Shown: piece by piece, positions 42,915-51,768 of the stretch
Layout: each line of letters opens with the position of its first letter
Numbering within the stretch: the stretch's first letter is position 1
Source: Rhizobium leguminosarum bv. trifolii WSM2297
Lineage (GTDB): Bacteria > Pseudomonadota > Alphaproteobacteria > Rhizobiales > Rhizobiaceae
DNA length: 64,000 bases
NCBI RefSeq assembly: GCF_000271845.1
Contig: NZ_JH719393.1
Location: 1,394,442-1,458,441, forward strand
Reading direction: 5' to 3'
The notes under the pieces: model-generated
Databases searched by the model: none
Told to the model about the DNA's origin: nothing
What the model saw: the letters and a program-made list of their open reading frames with translations, nothing else
Position numbers and translations under genes: made by a program

Positions 42915-43960
42915 CGCCGGATCCTGTATTGGGTGAAGAACAACGCGATCAACATCGTCAGCAGCGACAGCGCCACCGTGACGTCGGCGATATAGGTCGG
43001 GATGCCGAGGCCCCGGCTCATGCCGTCCGCGCCCACGAACATGGTCGCCGTGAAAATGGCGGCGAAGACGACGCCGAGCGGATTGAGGTTGGCGAGCATG
43101 GCGACGACGATACCGGAATAGCCGAAACCGGGCGACAGGTCGGTCGTCACATAACCCTTGACGCCCATCACCTCGATCGCTCCTGCAAGCCCCGCAAGAC
43201 CGCCCGAGAGACAGGCGACTTTCACCAGCGTGCTGCCGAGCGGAACGCCTGCGAAGACCGCACCGGCGGGATTGAGGCCTGCGGCGCGGGACTGCATGCC
43301 GAACACGGTGCGGGACTGGATGAAATGGACGACGATAGCCAATGCGATCGCGATCGCCAAGCCGATATGCAAGCGCGAGCGGGCGATCAGCTTCGGCAGC
43401 ATGGCGTGATCGCTGACCGATTGCGACTGCGGCCAGCCGAAGGCGAGCGGATCCTTGAGAACGCCATCGATCAGCATCGAGACGAAGAGCACGGCGATGA
43501 AGTTCAGGAGCAGGCTGGTAACCACCTCATCGACCGAGAAACGCAGCCTTAGCCAGAGCGGGATCAGGATCAGCACCATGCCGGCAATGGCGCCGACCAG
43601 CAGCAGCAGCGGAATGAGAATGGGGGCGGGAAGATTGCCCAGCAGTTTCGAGCTCGCCGCAGCAACGGCGATCGCGCCGAAATAGAACTGGCCCTCCGCA
43701 CCGATATTCCAGAGCCGCGCCCGGAAGGCGACGGCGGCAGCAAGCCCCGTCAGCATCAGCGGCGTTGCCCGCGTCAAGGTTTCGGTCGCCGACAGCCGCG
43801 AGCCGAAGGCACCGGTCAGGATGCGCCAATAGGCATCGAGGACAGGCGCTCCGGCGATTGATATCAGGATGCCCGAGAGAGCGAGCGCTGCGAGGACCGC
43901 GACGACAGGCGTGACGATCAGCAGGTACAGCGGACGGTGCTCACGGCGCTCAAATCGCAT
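42911..43960 (-). CDS. BMP-type nucleoside ABC transporter permease (NupP-like)
   Basis: A 349-residue inner-membrane permease, partner of the next one. It has the conserved ALAAAVAFRARLWNIGAEGQFYFGA-type stretch near 80 and a VGAIAGMVLILIPLWLRLRF segment. Its N-terminus overlaps the ATPase gene by eleven bases. GAGGCAGG precedes the start. Together the two permeases form the pore. Confidence 0.9.
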   Translation of the reverse strand: MRFERREHRPLYLLIVTPVVAVLAALALSGILISIAGAPVLDAYWRILTGAFGSRLSATETLTRATPLMLTGLAAAVAFRARLWNIGAEGQFYFGAIAVAAASSKLLGNLPAPILIPLLLLVGAIAGMVLILIPLWLRLRFSVDEVVTSLLLNFIAVLFVSMLIDGVLKDPLAFGWPQSQSVSDHAMLPKLIARSRLHIGLAIAIALAIVVHFIQSRTVFGMQSRAAGLNPAGAVFAGVPLGSTLVKVACLSGGLAGLAGAIEVMGVKGYVTTDLSPGFGYSGIVVAMLANLNPLGVVFAAIFTATMFVGADGMSRGLGIPTYIADVTVALSLLTMLIALFFTQYRIRR

Positions 43961-45482
43961 GGCCTGCCTCGCGATTTTCTTGCCATTCGCCGGCCATCAT
44001 CAGTCCCAGCCTGCGGGCATCGGCGCTATCAGCCTCGACGGGCGGGGACAGGCGGCCCCCAACGATTGCCTGTATGCGATCGGCAAGCGCAATCACCTCG
44101 TCGAGGTCTTCCGAGATCAGCAGCACGGCGGTCCCCTGCCGGCGCGCTTCGAGCAGGCGGGCGTGGACGGCGGCCACGGCCCCTTCGTCGAGACCACGCG
44201 CGGGCTGTGCCGCGATCAGGATGCGCGGCCGCCGATGCAGGTTGCGGCCGAGAATGAGCTTTTGCATGTTGCCGCCGGAGAGCAGCCGGGTTCTGATGGC
44301 TGGTCCGCCGCCGCGGACATCGAATCCATCGATGATCTCCCTGGCGAAGGCCATGCCGGCATGGCGGTTGACGAGGCCGCGGCGCGAAAAGGCCGGTGAT
44401 GCGACCCGCTCCAGCACGGCGTTTTCCCAGACCGCCATTTCGCCGATCACACCCTCCTCGTTCCGGTCCTCGGGAATACGGCCGATGCCGGCTTCGACGA
44501 CATCAATGACACGGAGATTGCCGACGGCTTGCCCGAACAGCAGAAGGTCGCCGGCGCTCCGGGCCAGCATACCGGAAAGAAGATGCGACAATGTTGCCTG
44601 GCCGTTGCCGGAAACGCCGATGATGCCGAGGATCTCGCCTTGATGCAGCCGGAAGCTGATCGATCTCAGCCGATCGATGCCGCCGGTGCGCACCGTTACA
44701 CCGGCCGCTTCAAGGGCGACGGCCCCGGGTGTCGACGGCTCGCGCACGGGCCGCGTTACGCGGCGCCCGACCATCAGTTCGGCGAGTTCCGCCTTGCTGG
44801 TTTCCGAGGCCTTGCGTTCGGCGACCATCTTGCCACCGCGTAAGACCACGATGCGGTCGGCCGCCGCCATGACCTCGTCGAGCTTGTGCGAAATGAAGAT
44901 CAACGACAGGCCCTGACGGGCCATTTCCTTCAGCGTCGTGAACAGCCGTTCGGCCTCGATGTTGGTCAGCACTGCGGTCGGCTCGTCGAGGATCAGGATG
45001 CGGGCGTCGTTATAGAGCGCCTTGAGGATCTCGACACGCTGCTGCTCGCCGACCGACAGGTCGCCAAGGCGGGCATCCGGATCGACCGTGAGGCCGAAGC
45101 GTCTGGATATTGCCAGGAGCTTCTTCCGCGCCGCTGACGTTCCCGAGCGCCAGGACCACAGTCTTTCCGTGCCGGTCATGACATTTTCGAGAACGGTAAG
45201 ATTGGGCGCGAGCGAGAAATGCTGATGCACCATGCCGACGCCGGCGCGGATCGCCGCACGCGGCTTGCCAGGCGGCACCTCGGTGCCTTCGATCAGAATT
45301 CGGCCGGCATCCGGCATGTAATGGCCGAAAAGGATGCTCATCAACGTGGTCTTGCCGGCGCCGTTCTCACCGAGCAGCGCCACGACCTCACCTCTGGCGA
45401 GGGTCATGGAAATATCGTCATTGGCGAGATTGGCGCCAAAGCGTTTACTGACGCTGAGGATCTCCAGCACCGGTCCGGTCAT
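43950..45482 (-). CDS. BMP-type nucleoside ABC transporter ATP-binding protein
   Basis: A 510-residue ATPase with two nucleotide-binding domains, as in NupO and RbsA. The first has Walker A GENGAGKTT (about 36-44), signature LSVGEQQRVEILKAL and Walker B ILILDEPTAVL. The second has GVSGNGQAT in place of Walker A, lacking the usual GKS/T lysine, and signature LLSGGNMQKLILGR; this second-site degeneration is common in the group. The ATG at 45482 overlaps the amidase stop. A longer reading to 45518 is rejected. Confidence 0.9.
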   Translation of the reverse strand: MTGPVLEILSVSKRFGANLANDDISMTLARGEVVALLGENGAGKTTLMSILFGHYMPDAGRILIEGTEVPPGKPRAAIRAGVGMVHQHFSLAPNLTVLENVMTGTERLWSWRSGTSAARKKLLAISRRFGLTVDPDARLGDLSVGEQQRVEILKALYNDARILILDEPTAVLTNIEAERLFTTLKEMARQGLSLIFISHKLDEVMAAADRIVVLRGGKMVAERKASETSKAELAELMVGRRVTRPVREPSTPGAVALEAAGVTVRTGGIDRLRSISFRLHQGEILGIIGVSGNGQATLSHLLSGMLARSAGDLLLFGQAVGNLRVIDVVEAGIGRIPEDRNEEGVIGEMAVWENAVLERVASPAFSRRGLVNRHAGMAFAREIIDGFDVRGGGPAIRTRLLSGGNMQKLILGRNLHRRPRILIAAQPARGLDEGAVAAVHARLLEARRQGTAVLLISEDLDEVIALADRIQAIVGGRLSPPVEADSADARRLGLMMAGEWQENREAGHAI

Positions 45483-46888
45483 GACGGCAGTCCAGCGACG
45501 GGAAAGCGGTGCTGCCACCGCCCTTCGGCCTCCAGGCGTGCGGCAATCGACAGGAGACCGGGCTCGTGACCCATCGGCGCCATGATCTGCACCGGCAGCG
45601 GCATGGCGTGCTCATCCTGTCCGAAAGGCAGTGTCAAAGCAGGAAAACCCGAAATATTGGCGAGGCAGGCAAGCGGCGCAAATGCCGTCATTCGCTCGAG
45701 ATGCAGATCCGTATCGACATGATCGGACGGAAAGGAGCCGATCGCAACAGGCGCGGACGAAAGCATCGGCATTAGAATGCAATCGACCCTGTCGAACAAC
45801 GTCCAGAGCCTATGGCTCACCATAACGGCCTCGTTCAGCGTGTGCCAGAGCGATGTGGCCGGAAGCGCCCGCCCACGGGCGGCGAAGGCCCGCGTCAGGG
45901 GCTCGGCCCTGTTTTCCTCACCCGCCGCCGTGAAGAGCGCGGCGAGGTTGACGCTGACGATATCGGCAAAGGCGCGGCTGCTGGCAGCGACACTCGATTC
46001 GAACTCGACCCAACTCAGCGGAACGATATCGTGTCCGTCGCCCTCGAGCGTGCGAGCCGCAGCCTCGATGGCTGCGAGCCGGCCATCCTCAGTCGGATAG
46101 ACGGCCCCTGTCTCGGTCAGCAGGCCGATCCGAAAACGGCCGTTGCCCAGATCGACGGGGGAAGGGTCCGCAAAGGGTCCCCTTGAACTGCCTCTCAGCC
46201 TTTCGAAAATCAGCGCCGCATCCCGCACCGAGCGGCAGACTGCGAGTTCGCTTGCAATGCCGGCGAGGTGGTTGCCGAACGATGGCCCGCCGGGAATGGC
46301 GCCCCGCGTCGGCTTCATTCCGATAAGGCCGCAACAGGCGGCAGGCACACGGATCGAGCCTCCGGCATCAGTGGCATGAGCAATTGCGACGATCCCGGCG
46401 GCGACCGCTGCCGCCGCCCCGCCGGAGGAGCCGCCCGCAGTGCGTGCCGGATCGAGTGGGTTTCGACAGAGAGGCCCGATCGCCGGTTCACTGGCGAGCG
46501 ACAGACCGAATTCCGGGCTCGTCGTCAGGCCGAACAGGCAAAAGCCGGCGTCGCGGAAACGGGCAGCCAGATCGGAGTCCGCTGCGCCGCCTTTTCTCTC
46601 GAACAGACGGGAACCGGCGGTCACCGGCAGGCCGGCGAAGGGGCCACCGAGATCCTTCGCCAAAGTCGGCACCCCGCCAAACGACCGGGCGGCGAAACGT
46701 TCGGGCTCGCTCCGCCGCTCCCGGTCGCAGGCGTGTGCCGAGGCGAGGCCCATGGCGATGTCGAGATAAGCGATCGCGCCGAGCGGCTCCTGCCGCGCAG
46801 CTGCGTCGAGCGAAGCCTGCATTGCCTCCGCAGCGCTCAGGCTGCCATGCCTGATTGCCGCCGCCAGGTCCGTTGCGTCACCTTGCAT
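45479..46888 (-). CDS. Amidase signature family enzyme
   Basis: A 469-residue hydrolase with the Ser-cisSer-Lys triad: Lys78 (TLAKDLGG), Ser154 (AGGSSGG) and Ser178 (DAGGSIRVP). Members split amide bonds in substrates such as allophanate, aryl amides, nicotinamide or malonamide. The ATG at 46888 starts the domain; an in-frame extension upstream overlaps the binding-protein gene and is rejected. It stands between the binding-protein and ATPase genes of the nucleoside importer, eight bases and four overlapping bases from them, so it is a committed part of the pathway. The amide substrate is unknown. Confidence 0.85.
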   Translation of the reverse strand: MQGDATDLAAAIRHGSLSAAEAMQASLDAAARQEPLGAIAYLDIAMGLASAHACDRERRSEPERFAARSFGGVPTLAKDLGGPFAGLPVTAGSRLFERKGGAADSDLAARFRDAGFCLFGLTTSPEFGLSLASEPAIGPLCRNPLDPARTAGGSSGGAAAAVAAGIVAIAHATDAGGSIRVPAACCGLIGMKPTRGAIPGGPSFGNHLAGIASELAVCRSVRDAALIFERLRGSSRGPFADPSPVDLGNGRFRIGLLTETGAVYPTEDGRLAAIEAAARTLEGDGHDIVPLSWVEFESSVAASSRAFADIVSVNLAALFTAAGEENRAEPLTRAFAARGRALPATSLWHTLNEAVMVSHRLWTLFDRVDCILMPMLSSAPVAIGSFPSDHVDTDLHLERMTAFAPLACLANISGFPALTLPFGQDEHAMPLPVQIMAPMGHEPGLLSIAARLEAEGRWQHRFPVAGLPS

Positions 46889-46896
46889 GAGCCGAA

Positions 46897-47883
46897 TTAC
46901 TTCGGTTCGTCCATCATCTTCGGAACTTCGAAGGTGCCGGCCTTGATCTCCGCCCGCTTGGCTTCCATCGCAGCCTCGGCCTCGGCGGGCGCCACGCCCT
47001 TGACGAAGACGATATCGCTGCCGCCTTCCTTCATCAGGCCGTAAGACGTGTAGTTCCTGCCGACCGGCTTTCCGGCAGCGACATCGGCGATGGCAGCGTC
47101 GAGGATTGGGCGGAAATACCACATGGCGTTGGCAAACACCGTATCGGGGTAACGCGGTGTATAGTCGATCAGCGAGCCGACCGACTTGATGCCGCGTTCC
47201 TTGGCAGCATCGGCAGTGCCGATGCGCTCGCCGAACAGAATGTCGGCTCCGGCATCGATCTGGGCAAGACCGGCTTCGCGGGCCTTCGGCGGATCGAAGA
47301 AGGTACCGATGAACGAGACGAGGTGCTTTGCGTCCGGATTGACGGCCTTGACGCCGGCCGCGAACGCGTTGATCAGCATGTTGACCTCGGGGATTGGGAT
47401 GGCGCCGACCGAACCGACGATGTTCGACTTGGTCATCTTGCCCGCCAGCATGCCGGCAAGATAGGCGCCGTCATGGTTCCAGGTGCCGAAGACGCCGAAA
47501 TTGTCACCAGCCTGCTCGCCGCTCGAACCCAGCACGAAGGCGGTATCGGGATAGTCGGCCGCGACCTGTCGGGCCTCTTTCTCCACCGCATAGGCCTCAC
47601 CGATGATCAACTTGTTGCCCTGTTCGGCATATTCACGCATGGCGCGCGGATAATCGGTGCCGGACACACCTTCGGAGAAGACATATTCGATGACGCCTTC
47701 CTTGGCGGCGTCCTGCAGGGCCTTGTGCAGACAGGAGTTCCAGGCATTTTCGACCGGTGATGCATGAATGCCGGCAACTTTCAGCGGCGCGGCCGCCCTC
47801 ACCAATGGGGCAAAGCCGCTGACGCCAAGCGCAATGCCCGACGCGATCACTGCCCGGCGTGAAATCAGGATGTCTTTGGTCAT
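46897..47883 (-). CDS. BMP family ABC transporter binding protein
   Basis: A 328-residue PnrA/BMP-type binding protein; relatives bind purine or pyrimidine nucleosides. The signal has a twin-arginine-like SRRAVIASGIALG stretch, ending near AAA around residue 31. The following KVAGIHASPVENAW and the GSSGEQAGDNFGVFGTWNHDGAYLAG segments are typical of BMP. GGGGA lies before the ATG. It is the first gene of the six-gene operon ending with the CodA-like deaminase. Confidence 0.9.
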   Translation of the reverse strand: MTKDILISRRAVIASGIALGVSGFAPLVRAAAPLKVAGIHASPVENAWNSCLHKALQDAAKEGVIEYVFSEGVSGTDYPRAMREYAEQGNKLIIGEAYAVEKEARQVAADYPDTAFVLGSSGEQAGDNFGVFGTWNHDGAYLAGMLAGKMTKSNIVGSVGAIPIPEVNMLINAFAAGVKAVNPDAKHLVSFIGTFFDPPKAREAGLAQIDAGADILFGERIGTADAAKERGIKSVGSLIDYTPRYPDTVFANAMWYFRPILDAAIADVAAGKPVGRNYTSYGLMKEGGSDIVFVKGVAPAEAEAAMEAKRAEIKAGTFEVPKMMDEPK

Positions 47884-47917
47884 TGATTGTTCCCCTTTTT
47901 TACCATTTGGTTCAAAA

Positions 47918-47945
47918 ATCATAGTAGCGCCTAAAAATGTGTCAA
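47918..47945 (-). promoter_or_regulatory. Strong promoter of the nucleobase operon
   Basis: On the minus strand TTGACA (47940-47945) and TATGAT (47918-47923) are separated by 16 bases, close to the sigma-70 consensus. A short dyad (ACCA-TT-TGGT, 47902-47911) lies near the expected start of transcription and could be an operator. Confidence 0.7.
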
Positions 47946-48230
47946 GCATCGATCGGGCTTAAAAATCAGGCCGTTCGGCGGCAATGCGCTATCGTCCTCA
48001 GCCGATTTTTCGGAGCGTCGTCGGGCTCGCGGCTTGGCTGGAATGACGCGGCATGGAAGGCTTGCGCGGCTGATGCCGCCGTGCTTTTTCAAGCGGTCAA
48101 GACTGCTGTTCCAGGTGAGGGCCGTTGGCGGCGGCAGGAAGAGACCTTGGGCCGAATTTACAGCGCGATGGTGCTTGGCGCGACGACATTGGCAGGATAT
48201 GCAGGAAGCGTTGGGCTGGGGAAATGAAAA
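47946..48230. other. Gene-less intergenic stretch
   Basis: Between the nucleobase operon promoter and the phospholipid cassette. Open frames exist on both strands but overlap one another, lack ribosome sites and have no recognisable family. It probably holds the promoter of the 48231 cassette. Confidence 0.45.
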
Positions 48231-48860
48231 ATGGGGGAAGAAGGGGACGCCTCGCGGCGACCGATCGCGAGCCGGTCGTCGTCCTGGGCGATCGGCATGA
48301 GCGCATGGCTGGCGCGCAACGGCGTCACGCCGAACGGCATTTCGCTGCTGTCGATCCTGTTTGCCGGCATCGGCGCGACGCTCATCTTCTTCACGGCCCA
48401 TCCGATCGCCATGGTCTGCGCGGCGATCTCGGTGCAGTTTCGGCTCGTCTGCAATCTGCTTGACGGGATGGTCGCGATCGAAGGCGGCAAGAAAACCAAG
48501 AGCGGCCCGATCTACAACGAATTCCCCGACCGGATCGCCGACAGCCTGCTGCTTGTTGCGGCCGGTTATGCCTGCGGCTTTCCCTCACTCGGCTGGCTGT
48601 CCGCACTACTCGCCGCACTCACTGCTTACATCAGAGTCTTCGGCGGAGCGGTCGGTCTTCCCCAGGATTTCAGCGGCATCATGGCCAAACAACGCCGCAT
48701 GGCGGTGCTGACGGCTGGTCTCGTTGCCCAGAGCATCGAGACGCCGATATCCGGCGGTCGCTGGTCACTGCTTGGCGCTTGCGCGATCATCGCGGCAGGA
48801 AGCCTGGTCACCTGCATCACGCGGACGACAAGGCTTACCCGTTCCCTGGAGAGACTATGA
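48231..48860 (+). CDS. CDP-alcohol phosphatidyltransferase with variant motif
   Basis: A 209-residue membrane protein with about six hydrophobic segments. The family motif D-x2-DG-x2-AR-x8-G-x3-D-x3-D is recognisable with exact spacing, but reads Asn75-x2-Asp78-Gly79-x2-Ala82-Ile83-x8-Gly92-x3-Asn96-x3-Asp100: two metal-binding Asp are Asn, and the Arg is Ile. It may use an unusual alcohol, bind metals differently, or be inactive. It is first in a three-gene cassette with an acyltransferase and a CDP-diacylglycerol synthase, overlapping the next gene by four bases. The family call is sound; the product lipid is unknown. Confidence 0.78.
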   Translation: MGEEGDASRRPIASRSSSWAIGMSAWLARNGVTPNGISLLSILFAGIGATLIFFTAHPIAMVCAAISVQFRLVCNLLDGMVAIEGGKKTKSGPIYNEFPDRIADSLLLVAAGYACGFPSLGWLSALLAALTAYIRVFGGAVGLPQDFSGIMAKQRRMAVLTAGLVAQSIETPISGGRWSLLGACAIIAAGSLVTCITRTTRLTRSLERL

Positions 48861-49477
48861 TCGCAATCATCCGTCGCCTTCTCGTGCTCTTCGTCCGCAT
48901 CATGGTCGGCGCCCGAAGCGAGTGGCGGGGCTGCACGCCCGACACGCGCCGCCGGATCTATTTCGCCAATCACAACAGCCATGTCGATACCGTCGCCGTC
49001 ATGGCCGCCCTGCCGTATCAGGTGCGGCGGCTGACCCATCCGGTTGCGGCGCGCGACTATTGGGGAACCAACGCCTTTCGCCGTTTCATCGCGGAGAAAG
49101 GCCTGCGCGCCGTCCTGATAGACCGCAAGCCTCTGCCCGACAGCAACCCGCTGGAACCGCTCGAACGCCTGCTCGAAGAGGGGCGCTCGATCCTGATTTT
49201 TCCTGAGGGGACGAGAAGCGCCAGCGATGAGATCGCCCCGTTCCGCAGCGGCATCTATCGCCTTGCCTGCCGTTTCCCCGATGTCGATCTGGTGCCGATC
49301 CATCTCGATAACCTGCAGCGCATCCTGCCGAAGGGCAGCATGCTGATCGTACCGATCACCTGCACGGCGCGTTTCGGCAAGCCGCTGCGCGTCGAACCGG
49401 GCGAAGACAAGGGAGCATTCCTGGCCCGCGCTCGTGCCGCGGTCATCGAGCTTGCGAATGGAGAGCGCATCGCATGA
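48857..49477 (+). CDS. PlsC-like 1-acylglycerol-3-phosphate acyltransferase
   Basis: A 206-residue membrane-associated acyltransferase. The catalytic NHNSHVDT box (His39, Asp44) and FPEGTRS box are both present; the N-terminal hydrophobic segment anchors it. It is shorter than E. coli PlsC (about 245). The ATG at 48857 overlaps the previous stop by four bases; its own stop overlaps the next start. It could supply phosphatidic acid, or a modified one, directly to the CDP-diacylglycerol synthase. Confidence 0.85.
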   Translation: MIAIIRRLLVLFVRIMVGARSEWRGCTPDTRRRIYFANHNSHVDTVAVMAALPYQVRRLTHPVAARDYWGTNAFRRFIAEKGLRAVLIDRKPLPDSNPLEPLERLLEEGRSILIFPEGTRSASDEIAPFRSGIYRLACRFPDVDLVPIHLDNLQRILPKGSMLIVPITCTARFGKPLRVEPGEDKGAFLARARAAVIELANGERIA

Positions 49478-50403
49478 ACAGCTTTTTCTCCATCGTGCTT
49501 GCCGCGATCCTCGGCCTGCTGGCCGTCTCCTCGGCAATCGGCTTCATCCTGCAGCGGCGTGCGGTGGAACCCGGCTCCGTCGCCACCGTCCACAACCTCA
49601 ACGACCGCATTCGTTCCTGGTGGATCATGGTCGCGGTGTTCGGGGGCGCGATCCTGCTCGGCGATAACGCGGTGGTCATCCTGTTCGCATTCCTGTCCTT
49701 CATGGCGCTTCGCGAATTCTGGACGCTAACGCCATCGCGGCGCGGTGATCACCTGGCGCTGTTCCTGTCCTTTTTCGTGGTCCTGCCGGTGCATTATGTG
49801 CTGCTTGGAACGCAGTGGTACGGGCTCTTTGCGATCTTCATCCCGGTCTATGCCTTCCTGATCCTGCCTGCGGTGGCGACCTTGACGGGCGACGTCAACG
49901 AATTCCTGGCGCGCAGCGCCAGGGTGCAATGGGGATTGATGCTGACGGTCTATTCGATCAGCCACGCCCCCGCGCTCCTCATGCTGCAGACCGGTACGCC
50001 GTCGGCGCTTCTTCTCGTCTATCTGGTCATCGTCGTGCAGCTCAGCGACGTCTTCCAGTATGTCTGGGGGAAACTGCTCGGAAAGCACCGTTTCTCGCCG
50101 AACATCAGCCCATCGAAAACGCTCGAAGGCCTGTTCGGCGGCGGCGCCACAGCCATCCTCGTCGGGACGCTGCTCCATCGTCTGACGCCGTTCTCACCGC
50201 TGCAGGCCGCGGCCATCAGCACTGTTATTGTCGTCGCCGGCTTTTTCGGCGGTTTCGTGCTCTCGGCGATCAAGCGAGATCTCAACGCCAAGGACTGGGG
50301 CTATGTGATCGAGGGCCATGGCGGCGTGCTCGATCGCCTGGACTCCATCACCTTCGCAGCGCCGCTGTTCTTCCACATCGTCCGCTACTGGTTCACGACT
50401 TGA
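49474..50403 (+). CDS. Phosphatidate cytidylyltransferase (CdsA-like)
   Basis: A 309-residue polytopic membrane enzyme that makes CDP-diacylglycerol from phosphatidic acid and CTP. About eight spans are visible. The C-terminal signature SAIKRDLNAKDWGYVIEGHG with following DRLDS is present (the canonical S-x3-KR-x4-KD-x5-PGHGG-x2-DR-x-D, with a Glu for Pro). It completes the cassette, giving a substrate for the variant CDP-alcohol transferase. Such three-gene sets are distinct from the housekeeping copies. Confidence 0.88.
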   Translation: MNSFFSIVLAAILGLLAVSSAIGFILQRRAVEPGSVATVHNLNDRIRSWWIMVAVFGGAILLGDNAVVILFAFLSFMALREFWTLTPSRRGDHLALFLSFFVVLPVHYVLLGTQWYGLFAIFIPVYAFLILPAVATLTGDVNEFLARSARVQWGLMLTVYSISHAPALLMLQTGTPSALLLVYLVIVVQLSDVFQYVWGKLLGKHRFSPNISPSKTLEGLFGGGATAILVGTLLHRLTPFSPLQAAAISTVIVVAGFFGGFVLSAIKRDLNAKDWGYVIEGHGGVLDRLDSITFAAPLFFHIVRYWFTT

Positions 50404-50434
50404 TGCAAATATCCGAAGGCAGGCAAATGAACGT

Positions 50435-50758
50435 CTAAAACCGGTCGATGTCCTCGAGGCTTTCGAACAGCCGTTGCTGAATATCCCGCTCCTGCCGGCT
50501 GATGGCGGCCATCAGCTGGCCCATCGTTCCCCGCAGATCGTGAAGCTGGTCCACCAGGTCCATGACGATGTCGACGCCAGCGTCGTTGACACCCATGTTG
50601 TCCATCAGATCCAGAATGAGCCGAGCGCGAGCGACATCGGCGTCGCGAAACTGTCGCCTTTCGCCCGACGTCTCCGGGATCAGCCAGCCCTGTTCGATCC
50701 AGAAATCGAGCTGGACGACATCGATTTTCAAGTAAAGACGAAATTCGAGATCATCCAT
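50435..50758 (-). CDS. cbpM: CbpM chaperone modulator
   Basis: A 107-residue helical protein of the CbpM family that binds and inhibits the J-domain of CbpA. It has a MerR-like start (VVQLDFWIEQGWLIPE) and a C-terminal helical region with QERDIQQRLFESLEDI. The ATG at 50758 follows GGAGACC and lies two bases after the cbpA stop. Its fixed linkage to cbpA supports the call; the longer reading to 50809 is rejected. Confidence 0.85.
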   Translation of the reverse strand: MDDLEFRLYLKIDVVQLDFWIEQGWLIPETSGERRQFRDADVARARLILDLMDNMGVNDAGVDIVMDLVDQLHDLRGTMGQLMAAISRQERDIQQRLFESLEDIDRF

Positions 50759-50760
50759 GA

Positions 50761-51675
50761 TCAGGTCTCCATGTTCTTCCTCGGATCGTATGGATTTGCC
50801 GTCGCCCATTCCTTCACCAGGGACGTCAGCCGTTCGTCGGGGTTGTCGGGTAGCACGATCTTCAGCGAGATATAGATGTCGCCGTGCCCGCCGCCGCGCT
50901 TGACAACCCCCTTCCCTTTGAGACGCAGGACCTTGCCCGTATTGGAGTGCGGAGGCAGTGTCAGGTTGACGGGTCCCGACGGTGTCGGCACGCGAACCTT
51001 GCCTCCGAGCACCGCCTCGCCCAGCGAGATCGGCAGCTCCAGGCGGATGTCGTCGCCGTCACGGGTAAAGAAGCGGTGGGGCGTCACTCGGATTTCGATC
51101 AAGGCATCGCCCGGCGGTCCGCCTCCAATGCCCGGTTCCCCCTTGCCGCGCAGCCGCAAGGTCTGGCCGTCGCGGGTTCCGGGCGGGATCTGCACATCGA
51201 GCTGCGGCCCGTCCGGCAGCTTGATCTCCGTCCTGGTGCCGTTGACGGCGTCGAGAAAATCGACCTCCATGGAGAAACGCCGGTCCTGGCCCTGGCTGCG
51301 CATCCTGCCGCCGCCGGCGCGGCGCGAAAAGAAACTGGCAAAGGAATTGTCGGCATCGCCGAAATCGGCAAAGCCGGAACTGTTGTGATAGGGACTATCG
51401 GCACCGCTCGCCGAGGCATAGTCACGGTAGTAGCTGCGCTGCGCCCGCTCGGTCCCCGTCATGTCGATCTCGCCGCGGTCGAAGCGGCCGCGCTTTTCCT
51501 CATCGCCCAAGATCTCGTAGGCGGTCGAAATTTCCTTGAACCGTTCCTCGGCTTTCTTGTCGCCGGGGTTAAGGTCGGGGTGAAGTTTCTTGGCAAGTTT
51601 ACGGAAGGCGCTTTGAATATCCTTTGGCGACGCATCCCGCTTCACGCCCAGAAGCTCATAGGGATCCTGGCTCAT
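50761..51675 (-). CDS. cbpA: Curved-DNA-binding J-protein CbpA
   Basis: A 304-residue DnaJ-like cochaperone. The J-domain occupies residues 5-70 with HPD at 32-34; a G-rich linker follows, then two C-terminal client-binding domains, without the zinc-finger of DnaJ, so it is of the CbpA type. It stimulates DnaK ATPase under stress or stationary phase. cbpM follows it by two bases, and a short dyad precedes it at 51692-51707. Confidence 0.92.
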   Translation of the reverse strand: MSQDPYELLGVKRDASPKDIQSAFRKLAKKLHPDLNPGDKKAEERFKEISTAYEILGDEEKRGRFDRGEIDMTGTERAQRSYYRDYASASGADSPYHNSSGFADFGDADNSFASFFSRRAGGGRMRSQGQDRRFSMEVDFLDAVNGTRTEIKLPDGPQLDVQIPPGTRDGQTLRLRGKGEPGIGGGPPGDALIEIRVTPHRFFTRDGDDIRLELPISLGEAVLGGKVRVPTPSGPVNLTLPPHSNTGKVLRLKGKGVVKRGGGHGDIYISLKIVLPDNPDERLTSLVKEWATANPYDPRKNMET

Positions 51676-51691
51676 GCAAATCTCCGGTCAA

Positions 51692-51707
51692 GGCAGTCAG
51701 TACTGCC
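51692..51707. promoter_or_regulatory. Short inverted repeat before cbpA
   Basis: GGCAGT-CAGT-ACTGCC, a 6-bp dyad, 17 bases upstream of the cbpA start on the minus strand. It could be a leader hairpin or an operator; no known heat-shock element matches. Confidence 0.3.
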
Positions 51708-51768
51708 GGTTGGCTTGGGAAAGATATAGGTTCTCAGGCAGCCGCCGGGGAGGGGCGATGGCGGAAGG

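Noticed and set aside
47937..48401. Two overlapping open frames (plus and minus) in the gap before the lipid cassette
   Set aside because: They overlap each other and the start of the CDP-alcohol transferase gene, and show no motif or ribosome site.
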